DNA of 64,000 nucleotides from positions 30,635 through 94,634 of the forward strand of contig JAEUUG010000006.1 of NCBI GenBank assembly GCA_016787565.1, written 5' to 3'. The notes under the pieces were generated by a model. That model was not told the origin of the DNA and searched no databases. It saw nothing but the letters and a program-made list of their open reading frames with translations. Positions 56,072-64,000 of this stretch are shown piece by piece. The translations under genes were made by a program, and so were the position numbers. How positions within the stretch are numbered: position 1 is the first letter of the stretch; every line of letters starts with the position of its first letter. Source of the stretch: Cyclobacteriaceae bacterium. Lineage in GTDB: Bacteria; Bacteroidota; Bacteroidia; Cytophagales; Cyclobacteriaceae.

Positions 56072-56799
56072 TACAATGTGTTGTTTAAGAGCGGTAAAGC
56101 TAAGGCTTTTTGAAAGTATTTTAATTTTCTGACTTCCTCTACCTGGCGGGCATGAATACGATGATGACAATCGCTGCCCAGAAAGTGAACCCAGCCGTTG
56201 TCAATGAGTTTATGTGCCATCCGCTGTGCGGGTTTGGAATAAAGTCCGGTGAGGGAGCCGATGTTGAGTTGGAAGAGCACACCCCTGTCCAGTAAATCTT
56301 CTGCTTTTCCTAGATTGTTTTCGAGGTACATGTATCGCTCCGGATGCGCGAGCACAGGCTTGTATCCTTTTGTGGTTGCTAGAAAAATAAATTCCTTCAG
56401 GGTAAGCGGTTCATTCAGAAAGTTTGTTTCAAACAGCAGGTAACTTTCTCCAAACGTAAGCAGTGGATGATTGGTAGTCAACTTTTGCATCAGGTTCTCA
56501 TCCAGGTAGTATTCTGCTGCCGCTTCAACCTCAATTTCTATTTTATTTTTTTGGATGGATGCTTTAACGATAGCGAGTTGTTCACGAATACCATCTTCCG
56601 TATTTGGATAGACATCGCTCATGATGTGTGGTGTTGTAATCAGTTTACGATAGCCGAGTGAATGAAATTGTAAAATAATTTCCAAAGCCTCTTCCAACGT
56701 TTTTACGCCATCGTCAAGGGCAGGCAGTAAGTGCGAATGAATATCCACCTGTAGGGTTGAATCCGGTGGCGTCTTTCCCTTTTTAAACCAGTTGAACAC
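56071..56799 (-). CDS. CpsB/YwqE-type tyrosine-protein phosphatase (PHP family)
   Basis: The 242-residue protein has the four PHP metal motifs: DIHSHLLPALDDG, TTPH, LAHPERY and GSDCHH. This is the manganese-dependent phosphatase family of CpsB and YwqE. It dephosphorylates the tyrosine-kinase tail of the adjacent Wzc-type protein, which cycles to control chain length and export. The start is a GTG that overlaps the stop of the kinase gene (TAGTG). Confidence 0.92.
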   Translation of the reverse strand: MFNWFKKGKTPPDSTLQVDIHSHLLPALDDGVKTLEEALEIILQFHSLGYRKLITTPHIMSDVYPNTEDGIREQLAIVKASIQKNKIEIEVEAAAEYYLDENLMQKLTTNHPLLTFGESYLLFETNFLNEPLTLKEFIFLATTKGYKPVLAHPERYMYLENNLGKAEDLLDRGVLFQLNIGSLTGLYSKPAQRMAHKLIDNGWVHFLGSDCHHRIHARQVEEVRKLKYFQKALALPLLNNTL

Positions 56800-59123
56800 T
56801 ATCGCTTAAAGATTGACTTGATTCGGGATGATTGTGAGGGGTCTTCATAATATCCATACCCATAATTCTTTTCACTTGTTGGCGGCAGGGCGTTCAGCAG
56901 TGAAGTAATATTTGAAAACTTGTTGATGGTTACAATTCGTTTTAGATTCAGTAAGAAATCTTTTTTTGAATAGTTGGCTCTGAAAATATAAATGGAAATA
57001 TCAGCTCGCTTCATTGCCATAATACCATCGGTCACCAAACCAACGGGTGGCGTGTCGAGAATAATAAAATCATAATTCTTTTTAAGTTCCTCCAGTAATG
57101 CTGCGAACTCACCATTCAGCAATAATTCGGATGGATTTGGCGGATGCGGACCGGCCGGAATGTAGTCAAACTGCTCTAATGCCGTTTGGACAATGCACTC
57201 CTGCCAGGTGTTTTTACGAATGAGGATGGTGCTTATGCCCTTTGTTTTATCTTCGGGCGAAGCAGGTTGGTGCGTTTTTGGTTTACGCATATCCAGATCA
57301 AGCAAGATTACTTTTTTCTTTGACAGCGCAATAACGCCACCCAGGTTCATAGCGATGAATGATTTCCCCTCACCGGATACGGTAGAGGAAACCGCTATTA
57401 CTTTTTTTGTACTGCTGACGTTGAAGAACTCCAGGTTGGTTCGGAGTGTGCGGATGGCCTCACTCACCATTGATTTCGGATGCTCCACAACATGCAGTCC
57501 CTGACTTTGAACATGGCGTGATGCTGGAACAACCCCAAGCACCGGAACATCAGAAACTCTTTCAATCTCCAGCAGGTTTGTGATTTTGTTATTGGCAAGA
57601 TAGAGTATGCCGAAAAGGAAGATGATTGTAACCAAACTCGCGACAAAGCCAATTCCGGCAATGATAAAGTTACCGGGTGAAATCGGCTTTGTTGGGAATG
57701 TTGCTGGTGATAGAATTTTGAAGTCGGGTGTGCTTCCGGCTTGTGCTATTTCAAATTCTGATTTCGATTTCATTAACGTCAGGTAAAACTCTTCGTATAG
57801 TTTGTAGTACCGTTGGTTCTTGGTGAACTGGGTGTTTTTATCCGGCATGCCGGCAAACTCATATTCCAGTTTTATTTTTCGTTGGTTGAGTTCCTGAAGC
57901 TTGCGCAGGAAATCAGATTTTAAATCGGTGAGTTGCTTGAAAGCTTTGTCTTTGATATTTTCTATTTCCTTTTGTTTCTGACGAAAGGCAAATGTGATTT
58001 CACTGTACGACATCTTCACTTTTTCCTGCTCCACAACAAGCCGCTGCAGTTCATCTAAATTTTTATTAATAAAATCGGGCAGCATCTGCCGTTGTGATCC
58101 ATTTATAAAAAAAGTACTCGTCTGAATATTATCCAGCAGTTGGTTGATCTCTATAATTTTTCGTGACAGTTCATAGCGCTGCGAGTCAATCCGACTAATG
58201 GTAATAATGGTTTTTTTTAGATCTTCGCCCAGGTCGCTGGTTTTGTTTTGGAGCGTAAAATCCTCAAAGTAGTTTTCGAAACTCTCCATTTTTTTTTCAA
58301 TCTGCCCCAGCTCCTTTACGAGCCATTCAATTTTTTGTGTGTTAGCCAGATTTTTCTGTTCGTTACTGTATTGGAGATAAACCGTATCAATCTTGTTGAG
58401 TATTGCCTGGGTCTTGAAAGGATTGTAATCTTTGAATGATACCCGAAGCGTGTTGGCATTATAATTTATAGGCTCGGCTGATAGATTACTGAGCAAATAA
58501 TCCAGCAGCTTGTCGCGGCTGTTGATAGTGAAAAAATAACCAATCTCATCACCTCTCCGGAAAGCTTCATTTTTGTGAATGATCAGCTCAATATTATCGA
58601 GCGAAATTTTTTCGTTGTATCGACCTTTTATTTCCCGGCCACTGTTATGAAAACGAAGTACAAACGATGAAGGACCATCTTCATCAAAATAGACAGGTTC
58701 ATTGTAGATGCTAGGATGCTTTACGGTATAGTGAAGCTGTATGGGAGGATTGCCAAAAAGTTCATCATTCAATACACGGCCGATGCTGTAGAAACTTACT
58801 TCGATATTGGTTGAATCCAGTACACGGTTAAGAAATAATTTAGACCTGATAATTTCGATCTCACCGGCAAGCATGTTCATGTTTTGGTCCTCCACCATGG
58901 TTTTAATTCCCAGTTCGGTGGCATCGGTTTTAACATCGAGTTTCAGAACAGACTCAGATTCATAAAGATTTTTTGTATACCGGATAAAAAGATAGGCAAC
59001 GGAGTTAATAGCAATAAAAATCAACAACAGCCATATCCAATTTTGCTTCAGTATAATGCTGAGCTTATTGAGATCAATATCTGCTGCGGTAGATGCTGGT
59101 GGTATCGTTCTGTTTTTTTCCAC
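56799..59123 (-). CDS. Wzc-type polysaccharide co-polymerase with tyrosine autokinase domain
   Basis: The 774-residue protein has two transmembrane helices (about 32-52 and 500-520) flanking a periplasmic Wzz-like domain and coiled coil. The cytoplasmic BY-kinase has Walker A SGEGKS (K587), LLDLDMRKP and FIILDTPP. The short C-terminal tail has a tyrosine cluster (NYGYGYYED). It polymerises chain-length control and energises export with Wza; autophosphorylation is reversed by the next gene's phosphatase. The start is a GTG at 59123, 4 bp after the Wza-type gene. The tail has fewer tyrosines than E. coli Wzc. Confidence 0.95.
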   Translation of the reverse strand: MEKNRTIPPASTAADIDLNKLSIILKQNWIWLLLIFIAINSVAYLFIRYTKNLYESESVLKLDVKTDATELGIKTMVEDQNMNMLAGEIEIIRSKLFLNRVLDSTNIEVSFYSIGRVLNDELFGNPPIQLHYTVKHPSIYNEPVYFDEDGPSSFVLRFHNSGREIKGRYNEKISLDNIELIIHKNEAFRRGDEIGYFFTINSRDKLLDYLLSNLSAEPINYNANTLRVSFKDYNPFKTQAILNKIDTVYLQYSNEQKNLANTQKIEWLVKELGQIEKKMESFENYFEDFTLQNKTSDLGEDLKKTIITISRIDSQRYELSRKIIEINQLLDNIQTSTFFINGSQRQMLPDFINKNLDELQRLVVEQEKVKMSYSEITFAFRQKQKEIENIKDKAFKQLTDLKSDFLRKLQELNQRKIKLEYEFAGMPDKNTQFTKNQRYYKLYEEFYLTLMKSKSEFEIAQAGSTPDFKILSPATFPTKPISPGNFIIAGIGFVASLVTIIFLFGILYLANNKITNLLEIERVSDVPVLGVVPASRHVQSQGLHVVEHPKSMVSEAIRTLRTNLEFFNVSSTKKVIAVSSTVSGEGKSFIAMNLGGVIALSKKKVILLDLDMRKPKTHQPASPEDKTKGISTILIRKNTWQECIVQTALEQFDYIPAGPHPPNPSELLLNGEFAALLEELKKNYDFIILDTPPVGLVTDGIMAMKRADISIYIFRANYSKKDFLLNLKRIVTINKFSNITSLLNALPPTSEKNYGYGYYEDPSQSSRIKSIFKR

Positions 59124-59127
59124 CGTA

Positions 59128-59886
59128 TCAATTCGATTGGTCGATCACCAGGATGAGCGTGGTAATACTGGTGAGTAGGCTGATAAAAGGTGCGTATTCC
59201 TGAACTCCTTCGGAGAATGGTCTCCGCACCGGCTCAACATACACAATATCACCGGGCTCCATGAGTAAATCGTGTTTGGTGTATCCCTCAAATGTGCTGA
59301 AGTCGACCACAAAAACCTGTTGGCCACGAATAACCCTGATGTTATGTGCTTTCGCATCTTTGGATAGGCCTTTTGACAAAGCGAGGATTTCCACCAGCCG
59401 GGTATTGTCGTTAGTGAGTGGAATAACCTGGCCTCCGGGTGCACCCAAAACAACTACCCTTTTGTTCAGGTATTTCAGCTTAACAAAGGAATCGTGGTAA
59501 AAGCGCTCGAATTCTTTTTGTAAAATATCTTCGGCTTGCCGCAGGGTTAATCCTGCAACACTTATCTCATCAATCAATGGGAATTTTGCACGTCCATCAA
59601 TATCAACCAGGTAATTTTTTTCTTCTTTCGTTGGTGTTTGATTGGGTTGATCCTTCGAAAGCAGAAAATCAGGGTCCAGAATTCTTTCACCATTGTTCGT
59701 ATACACTTCAATGGCAAGCAAATCATTCTTTTGGATGATGTAGTTTTTTTCAACCTGCTGAACTTGCTGCTTCATGGCCGATTCATCCGGCACTTTGAAC
59801 ATGATATTTTGCTTGTATGTGCTGCAAGAAGCCAACAACAAGGTGATGGAAAAACTAAAGTATCGGATTAAAAGGATGTGCCTCAA
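59128..59886 (-). CDS. Wza-type polysaccharide export lipoprotein
   Basis: The 252-residue protein has a lipobox (LLASC, Cys about 21). The polysaccharide export domain follows (NDLLAIEVYTNNG, FPLIDEISVAGLTLRQAEDIL), then an SLBB-type domain (VVVLGAPGGQV) and a C-terminal hydrophobic helix. It forms the outer-membrane channel for exopolysaccharide. It is shorter than E. coli Wza (about 380), as is usual in Bacteroidota. The start is a TTG at 59886. Confidence 0.92.
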   Translation of the reverse strand: MRHILLIRYFSFSITLLLASCSTYKQNIMFKVPDESAMKQQVQQVEKNYIIQKNDLLAIEVYTNNGERILDPDFLLSKDQPNQTPTKEEKNYLVDIDGRAKFPLIDEISVAGLTLRQAEDILQKEFERFYHDSFVKLKYLNKRVVVLGAPGGQVIPLTNDNTRLVEILALSKGLSKDAKAHNIRVIRGQQVFVVDFSTFEGYTKHDLLMEPGDIVYVEPVRRPFSEGVQEYAPFISLLTSITTLILVIDQSN

Positions 59887-59902
59887 CGTCAGAAGGATTA
59901 TT

Positions 59903-60457
59903 TCAGTGACGTGAAATTAAGGATTTTCTTAACAACTCATCGAAGGTGGGTAGTTGAAGGTCTTTTCCCGAAAGAATCGGATTTTCAATCTGCCAGTCAA
60001 TTTTCAGATCTTTGTCATTCCAGATGATGCCCGTTTCAGACTGCTGGTTATACAGGCTTGAACATTTGTAGAAAAAAATACTATCCTCCAGGGCAGCAAA
60101 ACCATGCGCGAAACCTTCGGGCACAAAGAGAAGGTTGTGCTTTTCTCCATCCAGTTCGCAGTAAAATACCTTTCCGAATGTTTTTGAATTTCTGCGCAGG
60201 TCTACTACCACATCCAAAACCTTTCCGCTGATCACATAAACCAGTTTCGCTTGTGCATACGGCTCCAACTGCATGTGAAGACCCCTGATAACACCCTTTT
60301 TGGTAAAGGACTGATTGTCTTGAATAAAGCGCTGTGTTATGCCGTGTGTGTGAAATGCCGATTCCTTATAAAACTCCAGAAACCATCCTCGACTGTCGGG
60401 ATAAACATCTGGAATAATTTCTACAAGACCTTCAATACCGGTTTGCTTTACTTCCAT
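59903..60457 (-). CDS. rfbC: dTDP-4-dehydrorhamnose 3,5-epimerase
   Basis: The 184-residue cupin enzyme has the segment DSRGWFLEFYKE, IQDNQSFTKKGVIRGLHMQ with the catalytic histidine, VVVDLRRNSKTFGK, FVPEGFAHGFAAL and YNQQSETGI. It epimerises dTDP-4-keto-6-deoxyglucose for L-rhamnose. rfbA, rfbB and rfbD are not in the window, so the pathway's other steps are encoded elsewhere. Confidence 0.95.
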   Translation of the reverse strand: MEVKQTGIEGLVEIIPDVYPDSRGWFLEFYKESAFHTHGITQRFIQDNQSFTKKGVIRGLHMQLEPYAQAKLVYVISGKVLDVVVDLRRNSKTFGKVFYCELDGEKHNLLFVPEGFAHGFAALEDSIFFYKCSSLYNQQSETGIIWNDKDLKIDWQIENPILSGKDLQLPTFDELLRKSLISRH

Positions 60458-60472
60458 GAAGATTGACTGAGG

Positions 60473-61585
60473 TTAAGATGCAGGAGTAAGATCATGCAAG
60501 GTTTGCAGATACTTATTGATGACGATGGATTCATCGTATTCTTTTTCCATTTTTAATCGCCCGTTTTGGCCAAGTTCCAACAATTGCACATCTGTAAGAC
60601 GTTGCATCTGTTTCATTTTTTCCGCCAGGTCATCAGCGTCTTTCAGGCGGCAAAGCATACCGTTATAATTGTCTTCCACAACATGATTACAACCCGGAAC
60701 ATTTGTGGCAATGATTGGCTTAGACGAACTAGCCGCCTCCAGCAATGTTCGTGGTGTACCTTCGCGGTAGGAAGGGAGTACGATACAATCCGCTTGTTGA
60801 ATAAAATGGCGAACATCCTGTGTTGTTCCCAGATACTCCACCGTTCCGGAATTTATCCAGGATTGTATGACTTCTGTTTTGATTCCTCGCTTGTGCCTTG
60901 GATCCATGGCGCCTAACAGTTGAAAACGCGCATCTATGCCTTCGGATTTAAGTTTTTGAACGGCCTCAATGTATTCCAAAATACCTTTATCCGTTATAAG
61001 CCGCGAAATTAACAAAAACGTAAACTTTTCATTTCTGCTAAAGGAAGTAGGTGTAAACCGTTTCAGATCTATTCCGGACCCGGGGATTAGGTCAACTGCA
61101 GCAGGCGACACTAATTTCTTTTCGAGAAAGAGGTTCAGGTCATCCGGATTTTGAAAGAAAACTTTTTTGGCAAACCTGAAACTTATTTTGTACAGCATCA
61201 TTGCCACAAAGGAGATGGCATCATTTTTTAAAAACACCGTTCCCAAACCACAAACATTGTTAACAACCGGAATGCGTAAAAGACTAGCGGCTATTGTTCC
61301 GTAAACATTTGGTTTGATGGTATAATGCAAGATGATGCCTGGTTTTACCTTCCGGTAGATCATGAAGAGTTCTGCAATGAGTGCAGAATCTTTTAAGGGA
61401 TTGGCTCCGCGACTATCCATGCGCACATTATGATGAATACAACCGGCTTCTTCCAGCAGGTGGGTATAATCATCATATGGTGCAATGGTGTGAACCTCAT
61501 ACCCCAGCGTAAGCAAGTGGCGCACAAAATTCATCCTGAAATTAAAGATGTTCCAGGAGGTATTCAGGACGATAGCAATTCTCAT
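60473..61585 (-). CDS. family 4 glycosyltransferase
   Basis: The 370-residue GT-B enzyme has an N-terminal MRIAIVLNTSWNIFNFRMNF and HYTIKPNVYG in the acceptor domain. The GT4 donor domain carries LLISRLITDKGILEYIEA, YLGTTQDVRHFI and the EGTPRTLLEAASSSKPIIATNVPG motif. It adds a sugar to the growing exopolysaccharide repeat on the cytoplasmic side. ATG at 61585 is chosen to match the family N-terminus; upstream codons are open but include no homologous sequence. It is the first gene of the export operon. Confidence 0.92.
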   Translation of the reverse strand: MRIAIVLNTSWNIFNFRMNFVRHLLTLGYEVHTIAPYDDYTHLLEEAGCIHHNVRMDSRGANPLKDSALIAELFMIYRKVKPGIILHYTIKPNVYGTIAASLLRIPVVNNVCGLGTVFLKNDAISFVAMMLYKISFRFAKKVFFQNPDDLNLFLEKKLVSPAAVDLIPGSGIDLKRFTPTSFSRNEKFTFLLISRLITDKGILEYIEAVQKLKSEGIDARFQLLGAMDPRHKRGIKTEVIQSWINSGTVEYLGTTQDVRHFIQQADCIVLPSYREGTPRTLLEAASSSKPIIATNVPGCNHVVEDNYNGMLCRLKDADDLAEKMKQMQRLTDVQLLELGQNGRLKMEKEYDESIVINKYLQTLHDLTPAS

Positions 61586-61675
61586 TGGGCTCTTTTTACG
61601 AGAACTTCCCGATCCCAATACCGACAAATGGTCGAAAAATCAGGTGTTCTAAAGAAATCTCCGGTTTAGATTGTT

Positions 61676-61706
61676 CAAAGGTAAAAAAAGTAACCTTGCT
61701 GAAAAA
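61676..61706 (-). promoter_or_regulatory. Bacteroidota-type promoter for the exopolysaccharide operon
   Basis: On the minus strand a perfect TAnnTTTG box (TACCTTTG, 61683-61676) has a T-rich -33 region about 18 nt upstream. The leader to the glycosyltransferase ATG is about 85 nt. Confidence 0.5.
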
Positions 61707-61727
61707 CTATAGTCTGATTTTATCGCG

Positions 61728-61735
61728 TATGTTTG
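61728..61735 (+). promoter_or_regulatory. -7 box of the hflX promoter
   Basis: A perfect TATGTTTG (TAnnTTTG) ends 19 bp before the hflX ATG. No clear -33 element is seen. It lies back to back with the exopolysaccharide promoter. Confidence 0.4.
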
Positions 61736-61754
61736 CCCTCCGAAAATAAGTTGA

Positions 61755-62963
61755 ATGACCGAAAAATCGCGTACCGCAGTTTTGGTAGCCCTCGGGGGCA
61801 GTCGTAATGCAGACGAGACGCAGGAGCATCTTGATGAATTGGCTTTTTTGGCCGAAACTGCAGGTATTAAAACCGAAAAGCGTTTCATCCAAAATTTACC
61901 TCATCCGGATAGCCGGACGTTTTTGGGTAAAGGTAAATTAGCTGAGATGAAGGAGTATGTCATTATTAAAAAGATTGATAATGTCATTTTTGATGAAGAC
62001 CTCAGTCCTTCGCAACTACGCAACCTGGAAAAGGAATTGAATGCCAAAGATGCGGAGGATTTTAAAGTCAGAATTTACGACAGAAGTCTGCTGATTCTGG
62101 ATATTTTTTTATGGCGTGCACAAACCGCTCAGGCGCGCACGCAGGTAGAACTGGCACGTAATCAATATTTGTTGCCCCGGTTAACCCGAATGTGGACGCA
62201 CCTTGAACGGCAGCGGGGTGGAACCGGCACACGGGGTGGAGCAGGTGAAAAGGAAATTGAGACCGACCGAAGAATCATACGCCAGCAAATAGCTGTGCTA
62301 AAAGAGAAACTGGATAAGATTGAAAAGCAGCGGATCACCCAACGAAAGTCAAGGGGAAATGTTGTTCGTGTAGCGCTGGTTGGTTATACTAATGTTGGCA
62401 AATCAACTTTAATGAATTTGCTTTCGAAATCGGAAGTGCTTGCCGAGAATAAACTTTTTGCAACCGTTGATTCTACCGTGCGAAAAGTTACGGTTGGCAA
62501 CATACCCTTTTTGCTCTCCGACACAGTCGGGTTCATCCGGAAACTGCCACACCATTTAATCGAATCCTTCAAGTCGACATTGGATGAAGTACGTGAAGCC
62601 GATATTTTGTTGCACGTGGTAGATTTTGCGCATCCGCATCATGACAATCAAATAGAGGTTGTTACCAAAACATTGCATGAGATTGGTGCCAGCCATATCC
62701 CCACTATTCTGGTTTTAAATAAAATTGATTTGTTCCGACAACAGCATGCCGAGGTAAACTTGGATGATACAAAGGGATATTACCGCCAGCAGGGTTTTGA
62801 TAAAATTATATTTGTGTCCGCCACTGCGCGTGAAAATATTCAGGAGTTGCGCCAGTTGTTGTTTGAGGAGGTCAGGAAAAAGCATATCACTATTTTTCCG
62901 AATTACCTGGATAGTGGTAATGCCTTTACGGATTGGTCAGAGCATACTTCGGTTGAATCGTAG
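61755..62963 (+). CDS. hflX: ribosome-associated GTPase HflX
   Basis: The 402-residue protein has an N-terminal HflX domain (DEDLSPSQLRNLEKEL, RTAQARTQVELARNQYLLPRLTRMW, GGTGTRGGAGEKEIETDRR). The G domain follows, with G1 GYTNVGKST (K216), G3 DTVGF and G4 NKID. HflX binds the 50S subunit and splits stalled or stress-arrested ribosomes. The ATG follows a promoter at 61728. It is the last chromosomal protein gene before the tRNA and mobile element. Confidence 0.97.
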   Translation: MTEKSRTAVLVALGGSRNADETQEHLDELAFLAETAGIKTEKRFIQNLPHPDSRTFLGKGKLAEMKEYVIIKKIDNVIFDEDLSPSQLRNLEKELNAKDAEDFKVRIYDRSLLILDIFLWRAQTAQARTQVELARNQYLLPRLTRMWTHLERQRGGTGTRGGAGEKEIETDRRIIRQQIAVLKEKLDKIEKQRITQRKSRGNVVRVALVGYTNVGKSTLMNLLSKSEVLAENKLFATVDSTVRKVTVGNIPFLLSDTVGFIRKLPHHLIESFKSTLDEVREADILLHVVDFAHPHHDNQIEVVTKTLHEIGASHIPTILVLNKIDLFRQQHAEVNLDDTKGYYRQQGFDKIIFVSATARENIQELRQLLFEEVRKKHITIFPNYLDSGNAFTDWSEHTSVES

Positions 62964-62982
62964 GTTTAATTTTTTACCTTTG
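62952..62982 (+). promoter_or_regulatory. Bacteroidota-type promoter for tRNA-Arg
   Basis: GTTG (62952-62955), 19 nt, then a perfect TAnnTTTG box, TACCTTTG (62975-62982). This gives a leader of about 45 nt before the tRNA. Confidence 0.6.
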
Positions 62983-63033
62983 CATCCACGTTGTGGTACC
63001 CTGGTTTACTGGATACCAGCCTGCCTGTAAGTT

Positions 63034-63108
63034 GGCCCCGTAGTTCAATGGATAGAATAGAAGTTTCCTAAACTTTTGATACAGGTTCGATTCCTGTCGG
63101 GGCTACCA
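63034..63108 (+). tRNA. tRNA-Arg (anticodon CCT)
   Basis: The 75-nt cloverleaf has acceptor GGCCCCG pairing with CGGGGCT (one G-U) and encoded CCA (63106-63108). The D-arm stem is GTTC with GAAT, and the anticodon stem is GAAGT with ACTTT. The anticodon CCT lies at 63067-63069, reading AGG, and the T-arm is ACAGG-TTCGATT-CCTGT. The variable loop has 4 nt. The 3' half is overlapped in antisense by the recombinase reading frame. Confidence 0.92.
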
Positions 63109-64000
63109 AAGCGGACAGTTGAGGAATTTTTCCTTCCTGTCCGTTTTTATTTTGTCTTAGCGACTCTGAGAATGAGTAAGTTAGAGCGAGTAGTGGATTG
63201 ACCTCATCGGTTCGATAATGGTCTATTTTACGATCATACAATAATCCCTTCGGGAAGAGTAGATTTTGAATATTCTTCTTCTCCTTAGACCCACCAGAAA
63301 GCCACAAATTCACCAAATTTGACATGATTTCCAGTGCTTTATTCACCTGGACTAATGGGTTCGATAAAATCAAAGCCGACTTTTCAATTTCATTGCCTAA
63401 GTCCGTTAACTCAGCCTTTAATTTTTCTGAAATCTTCTCATAAATCGTCCTATCGATTTCACCATACGCAAATCTTTCCTCAACTTTTTCAAGCTTCTGT
63501 TTTAGATCTGTTAGTTTAGTCTTTATTTCCTTACTGCCTGAAGCATTCTCTTTAACTACCTCCTCATACTGTTCAAGAATTTTATCTCGTAATACGGGTA
63601 CCCACAATTCGTTAGTTTGGAACGCAGATAGAAGTTCCTGGAAACGAGCGTGAAGGTGCTTGGCACTTTTATTACACTTACATCCTATCTTATTACACTT
63701 ATAGTAATATAGATTTTTGCTTTTAACGATATAGGCAGTAAACGGAGTGCCACACTCTGCGCAATAAACAAATTGCTTTAAAGGAACATTGTCATTTTCC
63801 TTTTTATGCTTGTACCCTGAAAGGTTGGCTTTAGATTCTTTAATAACCTCGTTTGCATGAAAGAAGACCTTCTCGGAAACAATAGGTTCATGGTTTCCTT
63901 TTACAACTTGTCCTTCCAGTAAAGAATGAGAAAGGAATCCACAGTAGAATGGATTCCTTAATATTTCTGAGATTCTCTTTCTGCTAAGTTTTAATCCGCG
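63068..64000 (-). CDS. large serine recombinase (integrase), N-terminal part outside window
   Basis: The minus strand is open from the right edge (64000) to a TAG at 63070-63068, 310 codons. The part in view has the end of the recombinase domain (RKRISEILRNPFYCGFLSHS), the zinc ribbon (FVYCAECGTPF and YKCNKIGCKCNKS), a coiled coil (about 63400-63600), and a tail resembling Bacteroidota serine integrases. The catalytic resolvase domain must lie to the right. The last residues (VAPTGIEPVSKV) are the antisense reading of the tRNA-Arg 3' half, so the frame ends inside the tRNA. It presumably mediates insertion of an element at this tRNA. An ORF caller starting inside the window would report only the C-terminal 179 residues. 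Confidence 0.9.
   Translation of the reverse strand, partial: RGLKLSRKRISEILRNPFYCGFLSHSLLEGQVVKGNHEPIVSEKVFFHANEVIKESKANLSGYKHKKENDNVPLKQFVYCAECGTPFTAYIVKSKNLYYYKCNKIGCKCNKSAKHLHARFQELLSAFQTNELWVPVLRDKILEQYEEVVKENASGSKEIKTKLTDLKQKLEKVEERFAYGEIDRTIYEKISEKLKAELTDLGNEIEKSALILSNPLVQVNKALEIMSNLVNLWLSGGSKEKKNIQNLLFPKGLLYDRKIDHYRTDEVNPLLALTYSFSESLRQNKNGQEGKIPQLSALVAPTGIEPVSKV
63112..63148 (+). terminator. terminator of the tRNA-Arg transcript
   Basis: CGGACAG (63112-63118) pairs with CTGTCCG (63137-63143), with a smaller GGAA/TTCC stem inside, then TTTTT. It lies inside the antisense recombinase frame. Confidence 0.7.

Noticed and set aside
63068..63607. 179-residue protein starting at 63607
   Set aside because: The frame is open to the right edge and encodes a zinc ribbon and recombinase domain there; it is only the tail of a larger serine recombinase.

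Overview
The window looks like the chromosome of a member of the Bacteroidota, most likely a Cytophagales-type bacterium. Supporting signs are a SusC/SusD pair, the long Bacteroidota form of PurF, several promoters with the Bacteroidota -7 box TAnnTTTG, frequent GTG/TTG starts with weak ribosome binding sites, and a homologue of phosphosulfolactate synthase. Base composition and gene style are uniform up to about 63 kb. Only the far right edge opens into a mobile element.

Layout, left to right. (1) 1-10.1 kb: a partial cation transporter, then an envelope pair made of a giant alpha-2-macroglobulin-like protein and penicillin-binding protein 1C, then an OmpA-type protein. (2) 10.1-13.0 kb: pyrR, pyrB and a cystathionine beta-synthase. 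(3) 13.1-17.8 kb: two overlapping paralogous exported proteins, an EVE-domain protein and a family 9 glycosyltransferase. (4) 17.8-24.4 kb: a SusD/SusC pair and purF. (5) 24.5-34.3 kb: the membrane-arm half of respiratory complex I, nuoH-[histidine kinase]-nuoI-J-K-L-M-N, with a TPR sensor histidine kinase between nuoH and nuoI. nuoA-G are not here. (6) 34.4-42.2 kb: murI, a zinc-ribbon membrane protein, fabI, ispE, the tgt-lptF/G-eamA operon and a LacI-type regulator. (7) 42.5-48.5 kb: glycosyltransferase 2, an ECF sigma factor, rsmG, a small membrane protein, then an outer-membrane barrel plus a vanadium-haloperoxidase-like lipoprotein, followed by three tandem hairpin repeats. (8) 48.5-55.0 kb: a small barrel protein, uvrB, and an operon TPR-comA-popT(DUF368)-aroE. 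(9) 55.1-61.6 kb: an exopolysaccharide export operon (glycosyltransferase 4, rfbC, Wza, Wzc/BY-kinase, CpsB-type phosphatase, NAD-dependent epimerase). (10) 61.7-64 kb: hflX, tRNA-Arg(CCT), and the C-terminal half of a large serine recombinase whose reading frame runs antisense into the tRNA gene. This marks the edge of an integrated element that continues beyond the window.

Most genes are housekeeping or envelope functions, packed into short operons with 1-4 nt overlaps. The observations most worth follow-up are the kinase inside the complex I operon, the triple hairpin array with covarying stems at 48.27-48.48 kb, the recombinase/tRNA junction, the missing zinc cysteines in Tgt, and an apparent non-ATG start of the LptF/LptG-type permease. 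No CRISPR array, insertion sequence or rRNA gene was seen.
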